Source: Dermatophagoides farinae (taxonomy: Eukaryota; Arthropoda; Arachnida; Sarcoptiformes; Pyroglyphidae). Taken from it: 64,000 nucleotides of DNA. Positions 26,825-41,018 of this stretch are shown piece after piece. Made by a program: the position numbers and the translations under genes. Positions within the stretch are counted from its first letter, which is position 1. The number at the start of each line of letters is the position of its first letter. Under the pieces are notes generated by a model that did no database searches, was not told the DNA's origin, and saw only the letters and a program-made list of their open reading frames with translations. The stretch is taken from assembly GCF_024713945.1 (NCBI RefSeq), contig NC_134682.1, positions 62,001-126,000 on the forward strand, given 5' to 3'.

Positions 26825-29800
26825 ATTCTCCGCCATCATTCGATTCACAGTCTATGATTAAATAATGATGATGATGCTTAACTGAGAAATAAAAGAGTTA
26901 AACCAATTTTAATCGATTTAAAACGCCAGTCGATAGATGGCAGCATTGATCACTATTCTTTTGTAAAAATAAATAATCGACGATCGATCGTTTTCCATCG
27001 TTACCATTGTTGATGATTGGCAACTTTGATTTTTTATTTTGCCTTTTTAATAATTTGCTTTCGGCACGATAAATTCTGGTTCCGTATGAATTTCCCGAAA
27101 CTTTTCATTGATTTGTTCAATAACTGAATAATAGTAGCTAAACACGAAAACTTTGAGAAAGATTGATCAAGTTGATGATGATGATAAATGTCTGTGAAGC
27201 AAACGCAAATGTCACTTCATCGAGCAGTGAATCAATGGTGTTTTTTTGTAAACATGATTTGTACACATTCGATGATTTAGTCTAGTTTATCACGAGAAGA
27301 ATCGAACCGAATACGTCAAGTGACCTGAATGTGTGTGTGTGTGTGTGCTATGGAGAAAACTTTTTTTTGAACAAAATAAAAAATAACCAAGTAACTGAGA
27401 AATGAATAAACTGAATTTGTTGTTGATGATTGATGATTCTATGACGGCTTACGAAAATCGATAAATTGAAAATGAATCGTAGTGTTGCATTGATCAGAGA
27501 GAAATTTTGAAAATTTCTTCTCATGCAAAGCATAGATTAATTGGCCATCACTTGTGAATCAAGTTTATTCAAAACGTGCTCCCTCTGTTCATGTGTTACA
27601 ATGTAAATGTTTCAATCACTAATTGAATAATGGTCAAATAAATCAGTTGGTAATAAAATTGAAATTTCATCATTGATTCATTCATGATGATGATGTGACA
27701 ATCTTGATTCGATTCAATGAAAACAAAAAATGAAAAACTGAAAAACATTCATTAATGATGTTACGATTTTGTTGTAATTATTAAATTAATTAATGAGCTT
27801 TTTGTAGCTGAAAAAATTCAATTTTTCCCTTTTCTTCTTCACCATCACCATCGGTATTAGAATTCTTTTCATTTCGTTTCATTCACACAGTCAGTCAGTC
27901 AGTCTCCTTATCATCAAACTCAAAGTTCTCATTTGATTTTGTAAGTTGTCGACAATCGAGTGATGTTGTTCGTGTATGACAAGCAGAACCATGTCGTTGA
28001 CAATAAATGAAGCCTCTGATTGATTACTGTTCGGTGTAAGAGTCAACCAACATGAAATGATGAGAGAAAGAGATGCTTTCTTCTATCTTGATTTATGTCT
28101 GACTTGTAGTAACTTTGGTAACGGGTAGTGTTTGATTGAATTTTTTTTCGCCTACCTTTCGATGGTTAGATTTGCTAATTAAAAAAACACACGGCTTCAT
28201 CATCATCATCATCATCATCCTCATTAATTCAACGATTTTAGTTAATTAAATGGAGCGTATCAATTTCAACGAATTTAAAACACATCCAAACATTGCATTT
28301 CACATTTGCATCATCCATCAAGTTGTTGTTCCATTTTCGATGCTATTGATGTGTGTGGGCGCCAATGACATTGTTGAGAAATACAGTTTTGAGAAACCGG
28401 GTTTCAATACATTTGCATGGCACCTGATCATCAACATAAATAGTGACACAAAAATGAATCTGTCACACAGACATGTAATGACTGCGCCTACTACTGCTCT
28501 TTAAACTTTTCTTTAAACTGGTCATCATCAATAAATTTAATTTTCGCAAGTTGTAATATGTAAGCTTGTACAATGATTACCAGAATCGAATTCAATTCAA
28601 TTTCCGTTGTGTTGACAAATCACATCACATGAGATTCTCAGAGACTTTTTGTTATGCAGCCAATATATCAATATCGTGAAAGCAAATCTAGCATTTGATA
28701 ACAACAACAAATATTCAAATGTAAAATACTTGAATGAATGAATTCGATTGCCTTCCTATTCTCTGTTGTCCTGAATTTGGTTTTGTGAATATTTTAAAAA
28801 GCATTTCTTTTCCGACTGACGATTGAATTGTTAAAGCGAATGTCTAGTTGCATTAGACAAATCGAACAAAACAAACTGAAAAAAACATTTTCCACTTGGA
28901 ACATTGCAAACTTTTTTTTCTTACAATTCACTCCTCTTTACAATGACAGTTTTCATTTCATTTCAATATGATCATCATTATCATGCATTGTACACACTCA
29001 ATTCTTTTTCACTAGATTCGGAGAATTGTATCCGAACCCCAACCGTGTTACAATTGATAACAGTCATACTACATTGCTAAAATCTCTCTCATTCTCCTCA
29101 TCATAATGGCGACAAACTTATTCTTGTCGGAAATTTTTGTTGTTGTTTTTTGTGCCGACTTAACATTTTATTCGAATGTTCCGAAATGAATCCAGAAAGA
29201 GAAATTCGCTTGACAATAATGACATAGTACACCTACAGAATTGTACATCCACATACGATTTATTAAGCTGCTCTGAAGAATCAGATCGACTCAAATTGCA
29301 CACTCGATTGCTCCTAGAGGCTAATATTGTTTGCTATTTGCTGTGATTCATTCATTCATTCACTTAGTTTATATTACACTCACTGTTCATGACATCATAT
29401 ACCCCTCTCTCGAAATTTTGAGAGACAGTCAATGTCGTTTGTTTGACGGTGATGATGATGGTGAAAACATGGACTTTTCAAATACGACAACAAACCGTTT
29501 TTGTTGTTATTGGATTGAACGAGAGAAGAAAATAAAAACTTTTCGTTTAGTAGAAACAACTAGTGCATTCTTCCACTGATGATGATGATGAGCACACAAG
29601 TATCATCATCATGTAATGGTGTTTGCATTTCATAAGTTTTTTGAATTTTCCAATTCTCAATTTTTTTTATATTCCTGAAAAGAATTCTTCTCTTGCTGAT
29701 TGTTATATCATGAAGCGTGAGTGTGTGTGTATGTGTATGTGCTTGACAATTTGAGCCAGATTCATTTTTTGAATGGAAAGCAGAAAAGTAAACCTGGTTC

Positions 29801-32013
29801 ATGTTAATTGGACATGAAAAAAGAAAATTTCCGATTAATCAACGACAAATCGCTTACACGTGCAAGTTTCGATCGTTATTAGTTTTGATGATCCAAAAAA
29901 ACACACCCACTCGACGGCCATATGGCAAGGACAAGTTTTAACAAAATTTTTCGTTTTTGCTGACGTTTTCGGAACCAGAAAAACCAAACTTTTGATTTCT
30001 GCACTGGGTGATCATCATCACTAACTAAAACTTTGGATTTGGTGACTGCGGAAAGATAAAGTTTGATGATTGTAAAGTTTAGTGTTAAAATGAAAGTTTT
30101 TTCCACTTGCCAAATTCCAATTCGATTCACACACACAAAACCGATTTAATGGTCGTGGTTGCTTGAATGGATTCGGGAATTAATTTAATTTAATGTCAAT
30201 ACAGTGTGAATTGGGTGAATGCAGCAATTCCATTTCTTCATGCTAATTTCATTTCAATTTGATTCAAAATTTTTTTTTCAGAATAAAATGAAATTGACAA
30301 ATTCTCAAATTCTGAAATTCAACCTGAACCTTTCTTCTCATGTTTTTTTCATTCAATTCAATTTCAAATCAAGAGAGATTGGTTCCCACTCACACTGAAT
30401 CTGAAATTTCGGAGAAAAAAAATTGAAATTGAAAAATAAGATGCCAGCACTCTTGGGTGTCACACTAATGATCAAATTCTCCAAGCTTATCTGTAATCAT
30501 TCCTTTGGCCAAAACAAGACACCTTGGTTACACATACCAAGATCGATCGACTGATAATGCTGTCATCATCTGGACGGATGTTTTGATTTGATTTTCGCTC
30601 ATTTATTTTTACTGGATTCCAGTCTAATTAAATTTAACTTTTTTCTTATTATTCGAGTCAAAAACCAAAAAATTAAACTGATAAAGACAACCTAACCTGT
30701 TTTAAAACAAGTCCAACTCGATCTATAAAGTTTGCATCATTTACAATGTAATAATTGTAGCATTAGAACTGCCAATGTGCCATTCTGAATCAAAAGAATC
30801 AAAAGTCGTTGTTGTGTTGGATGTAATGTTGTAAACGAACAAGTTTCCAATTCAATTATGACTTTTTCGGTCCATTATCAGCATCATTTGGTTGTTGTCC
30901 AGATGGAACATCTACAACAACAACAAAAGTTTATTCTGCCTGTGTTCTTTCGATAACTAACATTCATTCATGCAATGCAATGTAATACATTCTTTTTTAT
31001 ACATCCAATGGCGACCTAGACAAAACATTCTGGATCAGGTTATCATTGTTTTTGTGTTTTGAACATGGGAGAGAGAGAAAAAAAAGTTTTTCAAAACAAA
31101 AGTGATCAATACAGACAAACAAAACAACAACAACAATCGACTAGGCTAGGCAATATGACCATTAAATGGTCAGTTTAAATAGCAAAACTATTGTGATTGT
31201 GTCTCTATCTCCCTATCTATTCTATTTTCTTCTTTTTTATTCTCCTCGAACGGAAATCAATCAATACACAGACACATCACATGTATTAATGAAACAAACA
31301 ACGAAAATTCTAGTAAATAACTTTTCCCTTTGTTCCATGTTGATGATGGTCGAACATTATCATCAAAATTAATTAAGATTTTTTTCATCATCCACATAAC
31401 AAGCATATTATTCTGTTTTTGGTGGCCAATTTCTCACAAGATTGTCGAAAATTGACAGGTTCAATGTGTGTGTGTGTGTCTATTTGGGTGCAGCAGCACA
31501 TTCATTGTGCAATTATCTTGATATCCTAAAGGATCATCATCATCATGGTCCATATGGTTAGACATGTCTACAATGAAGAGTGATCATTTCAAATGCGAAT
31601 AACATCGTTACAGAATTGGGTCATAAATTCATCCAATTTCGCCAATGTGTCAAGATAGTGATCAAATTTTTAGGTAATTTTTGCTTCCATTTTTAGAGAG
31701 CAACCCAGATGACCAAAAAATTGCGTAAAAGTGGGCGTTTTGTGCATTGCAAACATGATTGACTATAAAGATGGAGAGATATCAAATTTCAGCATCAACA
31801 TCAAAAAATCATTTCCATAAGATGATTATAATGAAGATAAGTCATAATGATCAAATGAATCAATCGAAAACGACTTACTATAGCCATTGCTTGTGATATA
31901 GTCATTATCATCAGTTCGAAATCGGATCAGATGATGATTTTTATATTTTTCAAAATGTCATAAAATTCAATGATGATTATGCCCAGTCAGGATGTTTTCG
32001 ACGATTTGTTCAA

Positions 32014-32015
<2 letters not shown>

Positions 32016-32059
<44 letters not shown>
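32016..32059. repeat. (GT)n microsatellite
   Basis: An uninterrupted GT run of 44 nt, the longest of the many GT/CA tracts in the window. Confidence 0.97.
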
Positions 32060-32063
<4 letters not shown>

Positions 32064-33370
32064 CTAGAAAAAATACGACCCATTCAAGTGTAATAAATTC
32101 AAGGTAAATACTCTGAACATTTTCTTATCTGATCAAATCGAATCAATGGTCACCAGATGCTCGAGAGAGGGCGCTACATGAGCAGAGAATGCGAATATCT
32201 ATCATTTCAAATGCAAGGTAATTGGGTAGTCATCATTTGATTGAAATAGAAAAAAATTCATTTTTCCATTCAATTTAATAGATATGCGAAACGGTGCGAA
32301 CCGGTGTTATCTTTGAATTTGTTTTTGCTTTTTACTTTTGTCTTTTGTCGGCATCACCTCGAGTAGATGATCATGGTAATGATGATGATGATGATGATGA
32401 TGGAAGAAGATAAATGATGAAATTTGAGATGTGTCCAGGTGACATCACCATCATCATTTCCGTTCATTTGTGTCGGTTTGTTTGATATTAATAGTGATAA
32501 GATTCTTTTTGCTGTTGAGAATCAATGTTTTCGTTTTTAATTTTCATTTTAATCTATTTTTATATTAATTTTGTAATTTTTCTTTTGCTCTTTTCAACGA
32601 GGTGTCACACACTTATCGGCGTCGTTTTTTCCAAATGTCAAGCCTATAGTAATGTCAGTTGTTTGAATTTGAATTTTTTTCTTTTGAAATCAAATCAATT
32701 GAGGATATCATCATCGTCATTTGCATTTTAATTATCTAAATTACATTCACTCAAATGTTCAGAATCATCTCATAATAATGGTGAATGGATCCAATGAGAA
32801 TTGTCCTAAAATGAACGTTCGTGTGTCTTTGCATCTCGTTCTCGGAAATGGATTTTTCTACAAACAAACAACGCTGCTTTCATTGGATGACCAACTCTAA
32901 ATCCAGGATGTAGTTGGATGAACCATTGGATGTCAATAAATCTCGACCATTAATGATGATACTATCACTATCACATACGACAAAGGTCATATCATCATCT
33001 TGATCACCACCATTCGCATTCATGTTGATGATGTTGATTGACCAATAACAATAAATTAGCCACATTACAAACATTGCTTTTTTGGTGGTTGGTGGCTTAT
33101 CATTCTCGTCATCGTTTGAGATTTGTTTGTTATGTTTATTCTAGATAACGATGCAAGAGACTTATGATTGAGAGACACAGAGAGAGAGCAAATCCTTGCA
33201 AATGATTACAAACCAACCAGCCAGTCTACTGCTAATTGGTAATCGTTTTGCTTTTTCTCATAACCAAACAAACAAATAAACCATTGGAATGAACGAGAAA
33301 AAATGTCATCGGCTTTCTGTGTTTATTGTTGATGTTGATGATAAATCCCAATGTTTGTCCAGCTCTTTCG

Positions 33371-33405
33371 GGTGGATGGCATCAATTTACGAGATGCCAT
33401 CCACC
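33371..33405. repeat. Perfect inverted repeat (13-bp stem, 9-nt loop)
   Basis: Arms GGTGGATGGCATC (33371-33383) and GATGCCATCCACC (33393-33405) are perfectly complementary around the loop aatttacga. The flanks pair only weakly, so it falls short of a typical microRNA precursor. Confidence 0.9.
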
Positions 33406-34029
33406 AAACAGATTTCATAGTGATTGAGAAAACAACAACAACAGCAAAAACAAATCAGATCAGACACAAAAAGATCGTTGACATTCACAATCAAACCAAA
33501 ATTGAGAAATTCGTTTATTGTTGCCATTGAGTGTGGTAAATTGAAAATTTGAAAACTTTAAATACTCACTCACATCCATTGTCCATCGATAATCACCTAC
33601 ACACACACTCAACACACAATCATTCATTCATTCATTCATTCATTCGAATGAAATGGAACAATTGTGCGAGAAATTTGATGTATGTCTGTGATCCAATCAT
33701 CTACAAACACACAGACACACACTGTAAAAGTCACAATGTTTGTTATTTTGTTATTGTGTTTTGACTTTGAATCCCAAATGGGACAGTGTGGGTTGGTGTG
33801 CATTACCCGATCCAAAAATGTAACTGGCTTTTTTGACTGGTTAATTTTTTTTCAGATTTCATTTTATTTTGGCGAGTGTTGCTGTCAAGTGCACCAGATT
33901 GTTTAGGCAATTGTTAATATTATCATCATCCTGAGAGCAAGAAAAGATGCAAATACAATACACTGGTATAAACAAACTCTGGCCTTGACAGGACGTCGTT
34001 ATTCTTGTTGACACCAAAAAATGAGCGCG

Positions 34030-34032
<3 letters not shown>

Positions 34033-34060
<28 letters not shown>
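34033..34060. repeat. (GT)n microsatellite
   Basis: An uninterrupted TG dinucleotide run of 28 nt in the presumed semaphorin intron. Confidence 0.95.
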
Positions 34061-36324
34061 GGAAAAAAGGAAACGGGTCGATTCTTACCAAACGAATCGA
34101 AATGAACGGAAATAGAATGAACAGTCATCCTATCGATTTGATTTATTCATCATCATCATCATCATCATCTTGGCTGAATGAATGAATCAGTCATCCGAGT
34201 CATTTGGTTCCATTTTTTCTTTACACACTGGATCTATTTTGAGCTTTCATTCGAAAAGAGAGAGAAAGAATCGTTGCTGTTAATGAGCATTGTTCCATTA
34301 TTTTGTTTACCCTCAGAACATTATGATTCTGTTGCTGCTGAAATCAATGATCCATTGATGAACTTTATGTTCATTGTATTTCACCACAAAACGAGAAGAA
34401 TTCTTTTTAATGGTCTCCATCAAAACAGTGACACAATACTATTGATAATGATTGCCACACACACACACACACAGAGATGCAACCAAAATGACACGCGACA
34501 CGAGATTCAACATAATAATCACATAATGGAACGGCGACCTTCATCCAGCCAAAAAAGATCCAAACTAAACTAATCGTCATCATCATCATCGATAGAAAAC
34601 CTCATGCAATATGGTTCCATTTTTTGGATGAATTGAATGTGTCTCCGGTTCGATCAGTCCGATGGTGGTGATGCGTTTTTTGTTTTGCCATCATCAATGG
34701 TCCATTGGACCCGACAAACACATTCATTCAAACCAAAAGCATCACTCATTTATTGTTGTTGAAACAACAACACCATCATTATTGTTGATACAACAATGTG
34801 GCTTTTTACTCGGGTCCCGGTTCGATGCACCTGAATAAAAGACCATTGGGTCCCGGGGTTTAAAATTTTTTTTCATTTTCCAATCATCGAACATCGAATT
34901 GAAATTGGAATGAACCATATGGTTGTAGTAGCATAGGATTCAATGGATAATCGATTCTATCGATATGAAGCACATTGCACATTAAACAATGCTTCTATCC
35001 GATACAATCGACTATACTACTGCTTGAAATGTCGACTGTGATTGGAATGCAACGATAGAATGAACCACTACTTTTTGGTTACTTTCCCCGCGTTTTTTGC
35101 CTTTCTACAACAACATTTTGCTCCTCCTCACGCACACACACACACTCAAACTTTCAAGGAGGCAAGTTTGGGTCATTTGGATTTCTGCAGTGGTTTGGTG
35201 AACATCACGGTATTTTGTTCGACAAAAAGGAAACTCCTATTTCTAACTAGACTAGATCGAATTTCCTTTTGATTTGAAAACCTAAGATACATGGTATCTG
35301 TATGGCAAGCCATATCTCACTCATATTCATGTGACTCACTCATTCACCGGTTTCATTCATTCATTCATTCAATCAATCGATCGTTCTGGTTTGTGTGTGT
35401 GTGTATGTGTGTGTGATCATTATCATTTGCATCCACAACTCTACAGGTGGTTGTTGTTCATATGGATTTCCAAATCAAATTGATGATTCTCAACAATCCA
35501 CTAAGCTTATGGTATGCTCTTGTTGTTTGATCATCATATGAAACATCATACTCTCCTTAGACCTGTCAATCAAAAAAAAGTTGAAATCATCAAACATCTG
35601 CATCGACTTGAAATTCGATTTGATTATTGACAATAACGACAGAAGCAATCGAACAGAAGAAAATCGAAATTGAACGAACGCGAATGGTCAAGATGAAAAG
35701 CAACAACAACAACAACAACAACAATCAATCCATCCATTGATTTGGTGGTATTTATAAACGAAAAAACAATTTTCAATTTCATTCACTTCATTGAAGTTCT
35801 TGTTTGATTTTCGTATTTCGCTGTTGATGGTGGTGGTCAAGAACAATCAATCGTCGTGGGTAGAAATTGTTATTTTCAAATAGTGATTGTTGAGAATTTG
35901 GAAAATTCCAATCATTCGACAAACACACAAAATCGAACCGATTAGCAACAAATATCGAACGTCAATTGAACAGCAGTTGGCTTGTTGCACATTCCAAGTT
36001 TGTTTGTCAATGTGGATCACCATCATTAAATGACGGCCATGAACATCGTTGATGAAACGAGCAACAAGTGAACAAAATCCACCACGTGTGTGTGTGTTTG
36101 TGTCATTTTCGATTTGTTTCACCATCGTCATTTCATTTTGGTTAAGCTTTCATTTAAATCATTTGTTCCAAATCATCATTTGTTATTCGTTGAAAAGTGT
36201 ATGCCCGTGTGTCGATTGTTTTTTATTTTTATTTTCGCAAAGTTTTGTAGAAAAAAAAGTGTCCTAGCGTGCCGTTAGTGTGTGTGGGCATTAACATCAT
36301 CGATGATTATTGAAATGATCGACA

Positions 36325-36832
36325 ATGGTAAAATATAAAATGACAATGGCCAAATACAACAACAACCACAACGATGCTGATGATGATTGTAATAATGGCG
36401 ATGTGATGTATATGATCAATACGCCAACGACAAATGTTTTATTCGACTATTATCATCATCATGATAACAACCATCATCATGGATGTTGGCCAACACATCA
36501 TAGACATCGATTGTCACCATGGCTATGTCATTGTGGTTTGAATGAATCACAACTTGAACGACGACAACAACTTCCTAGGAAATCAAATACTTCATCATCA
36601 TCGTCATCAGTGATTGTTGACCATATAAACATGACATCAAAATGTAACCATTCGACTATTAGTTTGAGATTAAAGTTAAAGTGTTTGTTACAATTTATCA
36701 TATTGATAATGATGACCACTACGATGGTTGACGCATCTCGGAGACATTGGTCATCATCGTCACAATCAATGATGGGTTCATCCTCATCCAATGGATATTA
36801 TAATGGTGAACATTCATTACGACATCATCGAG
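36325..36832 (+). CDS. Candidate first coding exon (B) of class-2 semaphorin, with internal signal sequence
   Basis: Open from an ATG at 36325 (in-frame TGA at 36316) to a donor (ATCGAG|gtatgt) at 36832, 169 codons plus one base, phase 1. The first about 100 residues are Asn/His/Asp/Ser-rich. Near residues 117-136 lies a hydrophobic run (KCLLQFIILIMM...) followed by TTTMVDA and a polar Ser-rich tail. If translation starts at the ATG at 36631 (MTSKCNHS), this becomes an ordinary signal peptide with a cleavage site after VDA; from 36325 it would be an internal signal anchor. Joining to the 61695 exon gives SLRHHR-DHIREFSCG, again forming Asp across the junction. It has the same strand, phase and terminal base as exon A, so the two are plausible alternative first exons. 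Intron length would be 24.9 kb. No good internal acceptor was seen that would make it a second exon. Confidence 0.55.
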
Positions 36833-37478
36833 GTATGTGTGTTTGCATTGCCCATTTCAATCATTACTCGATGTTACTGGAGACAAAACATGAAGCAAGT
36901 CGGCCATAAATACCGCATATACACATGGTTCTTGTTTGAAAATTGTCGTTTTGTTTTTTTTTACTTTAGTAGTTGGCCACCACGGTTGATTCAAGCAACA
37001 ATATTGTTCGTGTTCATTCATTCGATTACCGAAATTCATTCGATAGAAAACCATATTGACGCTCGTTGGTTGTTCATTTTGATCAATGTGTGCAACATAA
37101 TGTCATCATCGATTCACAATAATACACAGGGTTCGTATTGGTCCCTATGGACCACAAACGATCCATTTTTCTCTTTCTCTCTCTCGCGTGTTTTGTGTTT
37201 GAAACTTTTTATTTTTGTTCACTCATAATGAACACAGAAGGGTCTCATTCATTCATTTGAGTTGTAAAAAATCGAAATGAATTTCTCCATTATTTTTTAT
37301 TTTGGTGTTTCGATTTCTAGGTCAAAAAGTTTGCTTGATTAACTACATTAGTTGATGACTTTATCGAATTGTTTTTTTGGTAACAAAGTAACTTGAAAAC
37401 GAAATTCATCAAAAGGCTACTTGGTTTCAATTGTCTTTTCTGAAAAGAAGAAGAAAATGTTCATTTGTCACTTTTCTG

Positions 37479-37511
<33 letters not shown>

Positions 37512-40500
37512 TTCTGTACATGTAGATGACATTTTCATTATGTTTGTTTGTTGTATAGTTTGTAGATTGCCAAAGATCATTTTCCCCATTTTTTGTTTTG
37601 TTTTGGTACCTTGTTCTTGTAAAAATTCCTTTTTTTATCATTGTCACACACATGATTCATTTCCGAATTACATACTGATGGAACTTTGTAATCAAACATT
37701 TCAATAAACAATTCATATACAGGGTTGATTAATGTAAAAATTGTGTTTCCCTCGTACGGTAATTTGATATTAACCATCATCATCATCGAAAGGCCAAAAG
37801 TTTCATTTCCATGTTGGTTAGTTAGAGAGACCATATTTGCTCTGATTTGTTCTCGTTTTGTGTTGTTTGTCCAAGTGATTTGTTCCTTTTGGAACACACA
37901 CAGTTGGACATTTTTTCTTTACTATCTCACTGAACACATTTACCAGAGACAATAACCGAGAATGAAAAAAAAATCGATCAAAAAAAGTGCAAGAAAACAG
38001 AAAATTTCCCTTCTTTTGTGTCTGTTGTCACAATTGATGGTCGGATTTCTTTCGAAAGATCCATCGTCTTGGAACCAATGTTTGTTTGTGTGAAATTCAA
38101 GCCCACATCAGCACCAATCTGTTGTTATTGGACCTAGTAGTTTTTGTTGTTTGTTTCAAAAAAATTTCTAGGGGCCATTCTCTATTGAATTTCTTGAATT
38201 TTGCAAACAACAAACAATGCTGCACGACTCCATACTGTGTGTTGTGTTCATCGAATTAGGCTTCATCATCATCATCATCATCGTCATGATGGTTAGGTTC
38301 GCGTTTGTTGTTGTTGTTGTTGTTGGCCAAAAAATGTATCGACTCTTGCTAATCAAAATAGGTCCATTTCTTCAATAGACACATTTGGCCGTTCGGCGGG
38401 TATGACCTGGCCACCTTTCAACTTTTCAATTCATTTTTGGTTCGTCGAAAACAACAGCAACTTTTCTTGACATATCGAAAAAGAAGATGAAAGTCAATTT
38501 CTGTGTGTGTGTGTGTGCTGTTCGTGTTTTCAAAGTTTGACGTCTTTATTTTCGTTTGTTGTTCACTGTGAACTGTTTTTTTCTTTTTGTTGTTCTCGTT
38601 TGCGTTCTGTATGTGTGTGGCTACTTGACTCGAAATTTTCATTTGAGTTTTTTCTGCCTGTTGCTTTCACGATAGGTAGATTGGATGGTTGGTTAGAGGG
38701 TAGCTTGTGTTGTTGTTTTGCTAGTTTGTTTTCCGAGCCAGAAAGACGAACAAACGACAACGACCGGTCTCTATCGATCGAGAGTTGAAAGATGAAAACG
38801 TGAATTCTCATCTTCTCCATGATGGTGATGATCATTGAATTCAATTGTATTTCCCCTTCATCATCATCATCATAGGTTGAAGATGATCGCCAATCGACTT
38901 TTGTCTGGTAAAAAGTAAATGTGGATTGTAGAGCAACACACACACACACCTTGAAACAAAATTATCATCGCCATTCACTATTAATAAATCTGTAGTTTGT
39001 TTCCCATTAGTATTCAATTGTATCACGCTGGAACCATTGACAATTGTGCCAAATGAAATTGAAATGTCATGCCATTTTCCTGATAATAATCCGGTCTTGG
39101 AATTTGGTCAGATTTTTTTTTCTCTTGCTGCAGATGAATGCAGCTCAAATTTGTGAGACAATTTCTTATTGTTTGAGCCAAAAAACAGGTTCGATTTCTT
39201 GGATTTTTAATCCCTGATTGTGTTTTATATGAACATGCACACATATACACACACAACACAATGATAGCGGCAAAGATCTTTTGAATAATGATAATAATAA
39301 TAAACGGATTAATTTCACTAGACACCATTCACTTTTGCTTGTTGTAATAATAATAATAATAATAAATACACCTGAGAATAGCAACAAAAAACGATTCGAC
39401 CCATGGCCCTGACTATTTCATTCTCTCTTTGTATGTATTTGTTGTCCTGGGGTTTTGGGTCAAATGACAAATTGATATTCATACACACACACACAATGAG
39501 AGAATGAATGTTGAACAAAATGGATTAGATTTGCCTGGTCCTGATAATGTTGATGATGATGCTGATCCATTCACAGGAATCATCATCATTACAATACAAA
39601 TGGGGACATATTGGCACCATTCAAAAGAAATGGAGATTAACGTTGTTGCCTGCTAAGCACTGAAAGGTTATTATTTCGACATGAAATGTGAAATGAAAAT
39701 TACAACTTTTCTCTCCGTTTCTATTTTTTCTGTAACTAATGTGAATGTAAATGTGAACATTATTTTAAAACATTTTTTTCGGATACACTGTTTTTCCATG
39801 TGTATGAATCATATATGCCAATTCTGTAATGATGTCGGTGATGATGATGATGACGAGGAATGAAACTTATAAATATTCCATACATGCATATTGCCTTTGA
39901 TGATGGTGATGCCAGAACTTTTCTCGATTGTCTCATGTGTGTGTGTGTGTGTTGAATCGCTAATCATGTATCATTATCTTACGAATAACACGTGTTTCAT
40001 TCATTTGTTTTGTGTATTTGTATGTTTCTTCATTTCTAGAATCTTTGCCATTTGTAGCAATAGTAATTTGATTTAATGAATTCAAATTGAAAATGAAAAT
40101 GAAACTGATATCATGTCATATACAACGACAAAATAATTAGCCATGAACAAAACAAATAAATAAATAACGGTCGGCGTAGAAATAGATAAAATTTTTTTTT
40201 GTTCTTTGCTTGTCAACCGATTCATTGTGCACATTGGTAATATAATTATTTTATGGCCACAATTGCCGGGTTATCTATCCAACTACATTAATGTTGTGAA
40301 TTTTTTGCAGTGAATGATGAAAACAATAAAACATGCATTTGTATGACGATGTTCTCGGACGACGACGACGGAAGATAATTTCATTCTTTCATTTCATGAA
40401 CCATGGTAACCAAATGATGCCAATTTTTGCCCCGGTTATTATTATCATTTTTGGTCCATTGTTTTCTTGCTGGTTGATTGTATAATTGCTTTGCTTCATT

Positions 40501-40749
40501 GATCGAATATCATGTATTGGTTGGTTGTTTTCATTTTTAGATTTGATGGCCTTCAATTTATGTGAAACAATGCTCATCATTCTCATCGAAATCGACACAA
40601 GGATTGCATTGTGCCAATTCCATTCTTTTTTTCGCTTGAATCAAATGATTGAATGAAAAATGCACAAGAGTCACCCATGGAGCAATGAAATGATTATTTG
40701 CAATTATAATGATTGCCTATAATTCAAAAATCACTATTAATAACGATCA

Positions 40750-40992
<243 letters not shown>

Positions 40993-41018
40993 AATCATCA
41001 ATCGATCGATTGATGATT
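40993..41018. repeat. 26-bp perfect palindrome beside the (GA)n tract
   Basis: The half-site AATCATCAATCGA is followed directly by its exact complement, starting three bases after the last G of the (GA)n tract. The centre is an overlapping ATCGAT pair. Confidence 0.95.

Larger units (their letters stand above)
23087..36324 (+). other. Intron (or 5' region) between candidate semaphorin exons A and B
   Basis: Starts with a gtaagt donor. Contains (CA)n at 23358-23390, a perfect palindrome at 23498-23517, (CA)n at 25598-25629, a poly(T) run at 26788-26823, an ATAGATGGC motif at 26933-26941, (GT)n at 32016-32059 and 34033-34060, and a perfect hairpin at 33371-33405. A coding-like 44-codon frame lies on the minus strand at 25931-26065. 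I see no complete gene; the promoter for exon B should be near the right end. Confidence 0.45.

Noticed and set aside
26778-26905. Possible retroposon with poly(A) tail on the minus strand, flanked by two copies of ATTTTAATC
   Set aside because: The tail is not adjacent to the left copy, the body resembles no gene or SINE, and 9-bp A/T-rich matches are easily due to chance.
32880-33074. Minus-strand frame of 64 codons with Asp/Ile/Asn-rich sequence
   Set aside because: It is dominated by GAT/ATC trinucleotide runs, and I could not define splice sites or a family.
34801-34860. Repeated GGGTCCCGG with GGTTCGATGC, suggestive of a tRNA T-arm
   Set aside because: No acceptor stem, D-arm or anticodon arm could be arranged around it.
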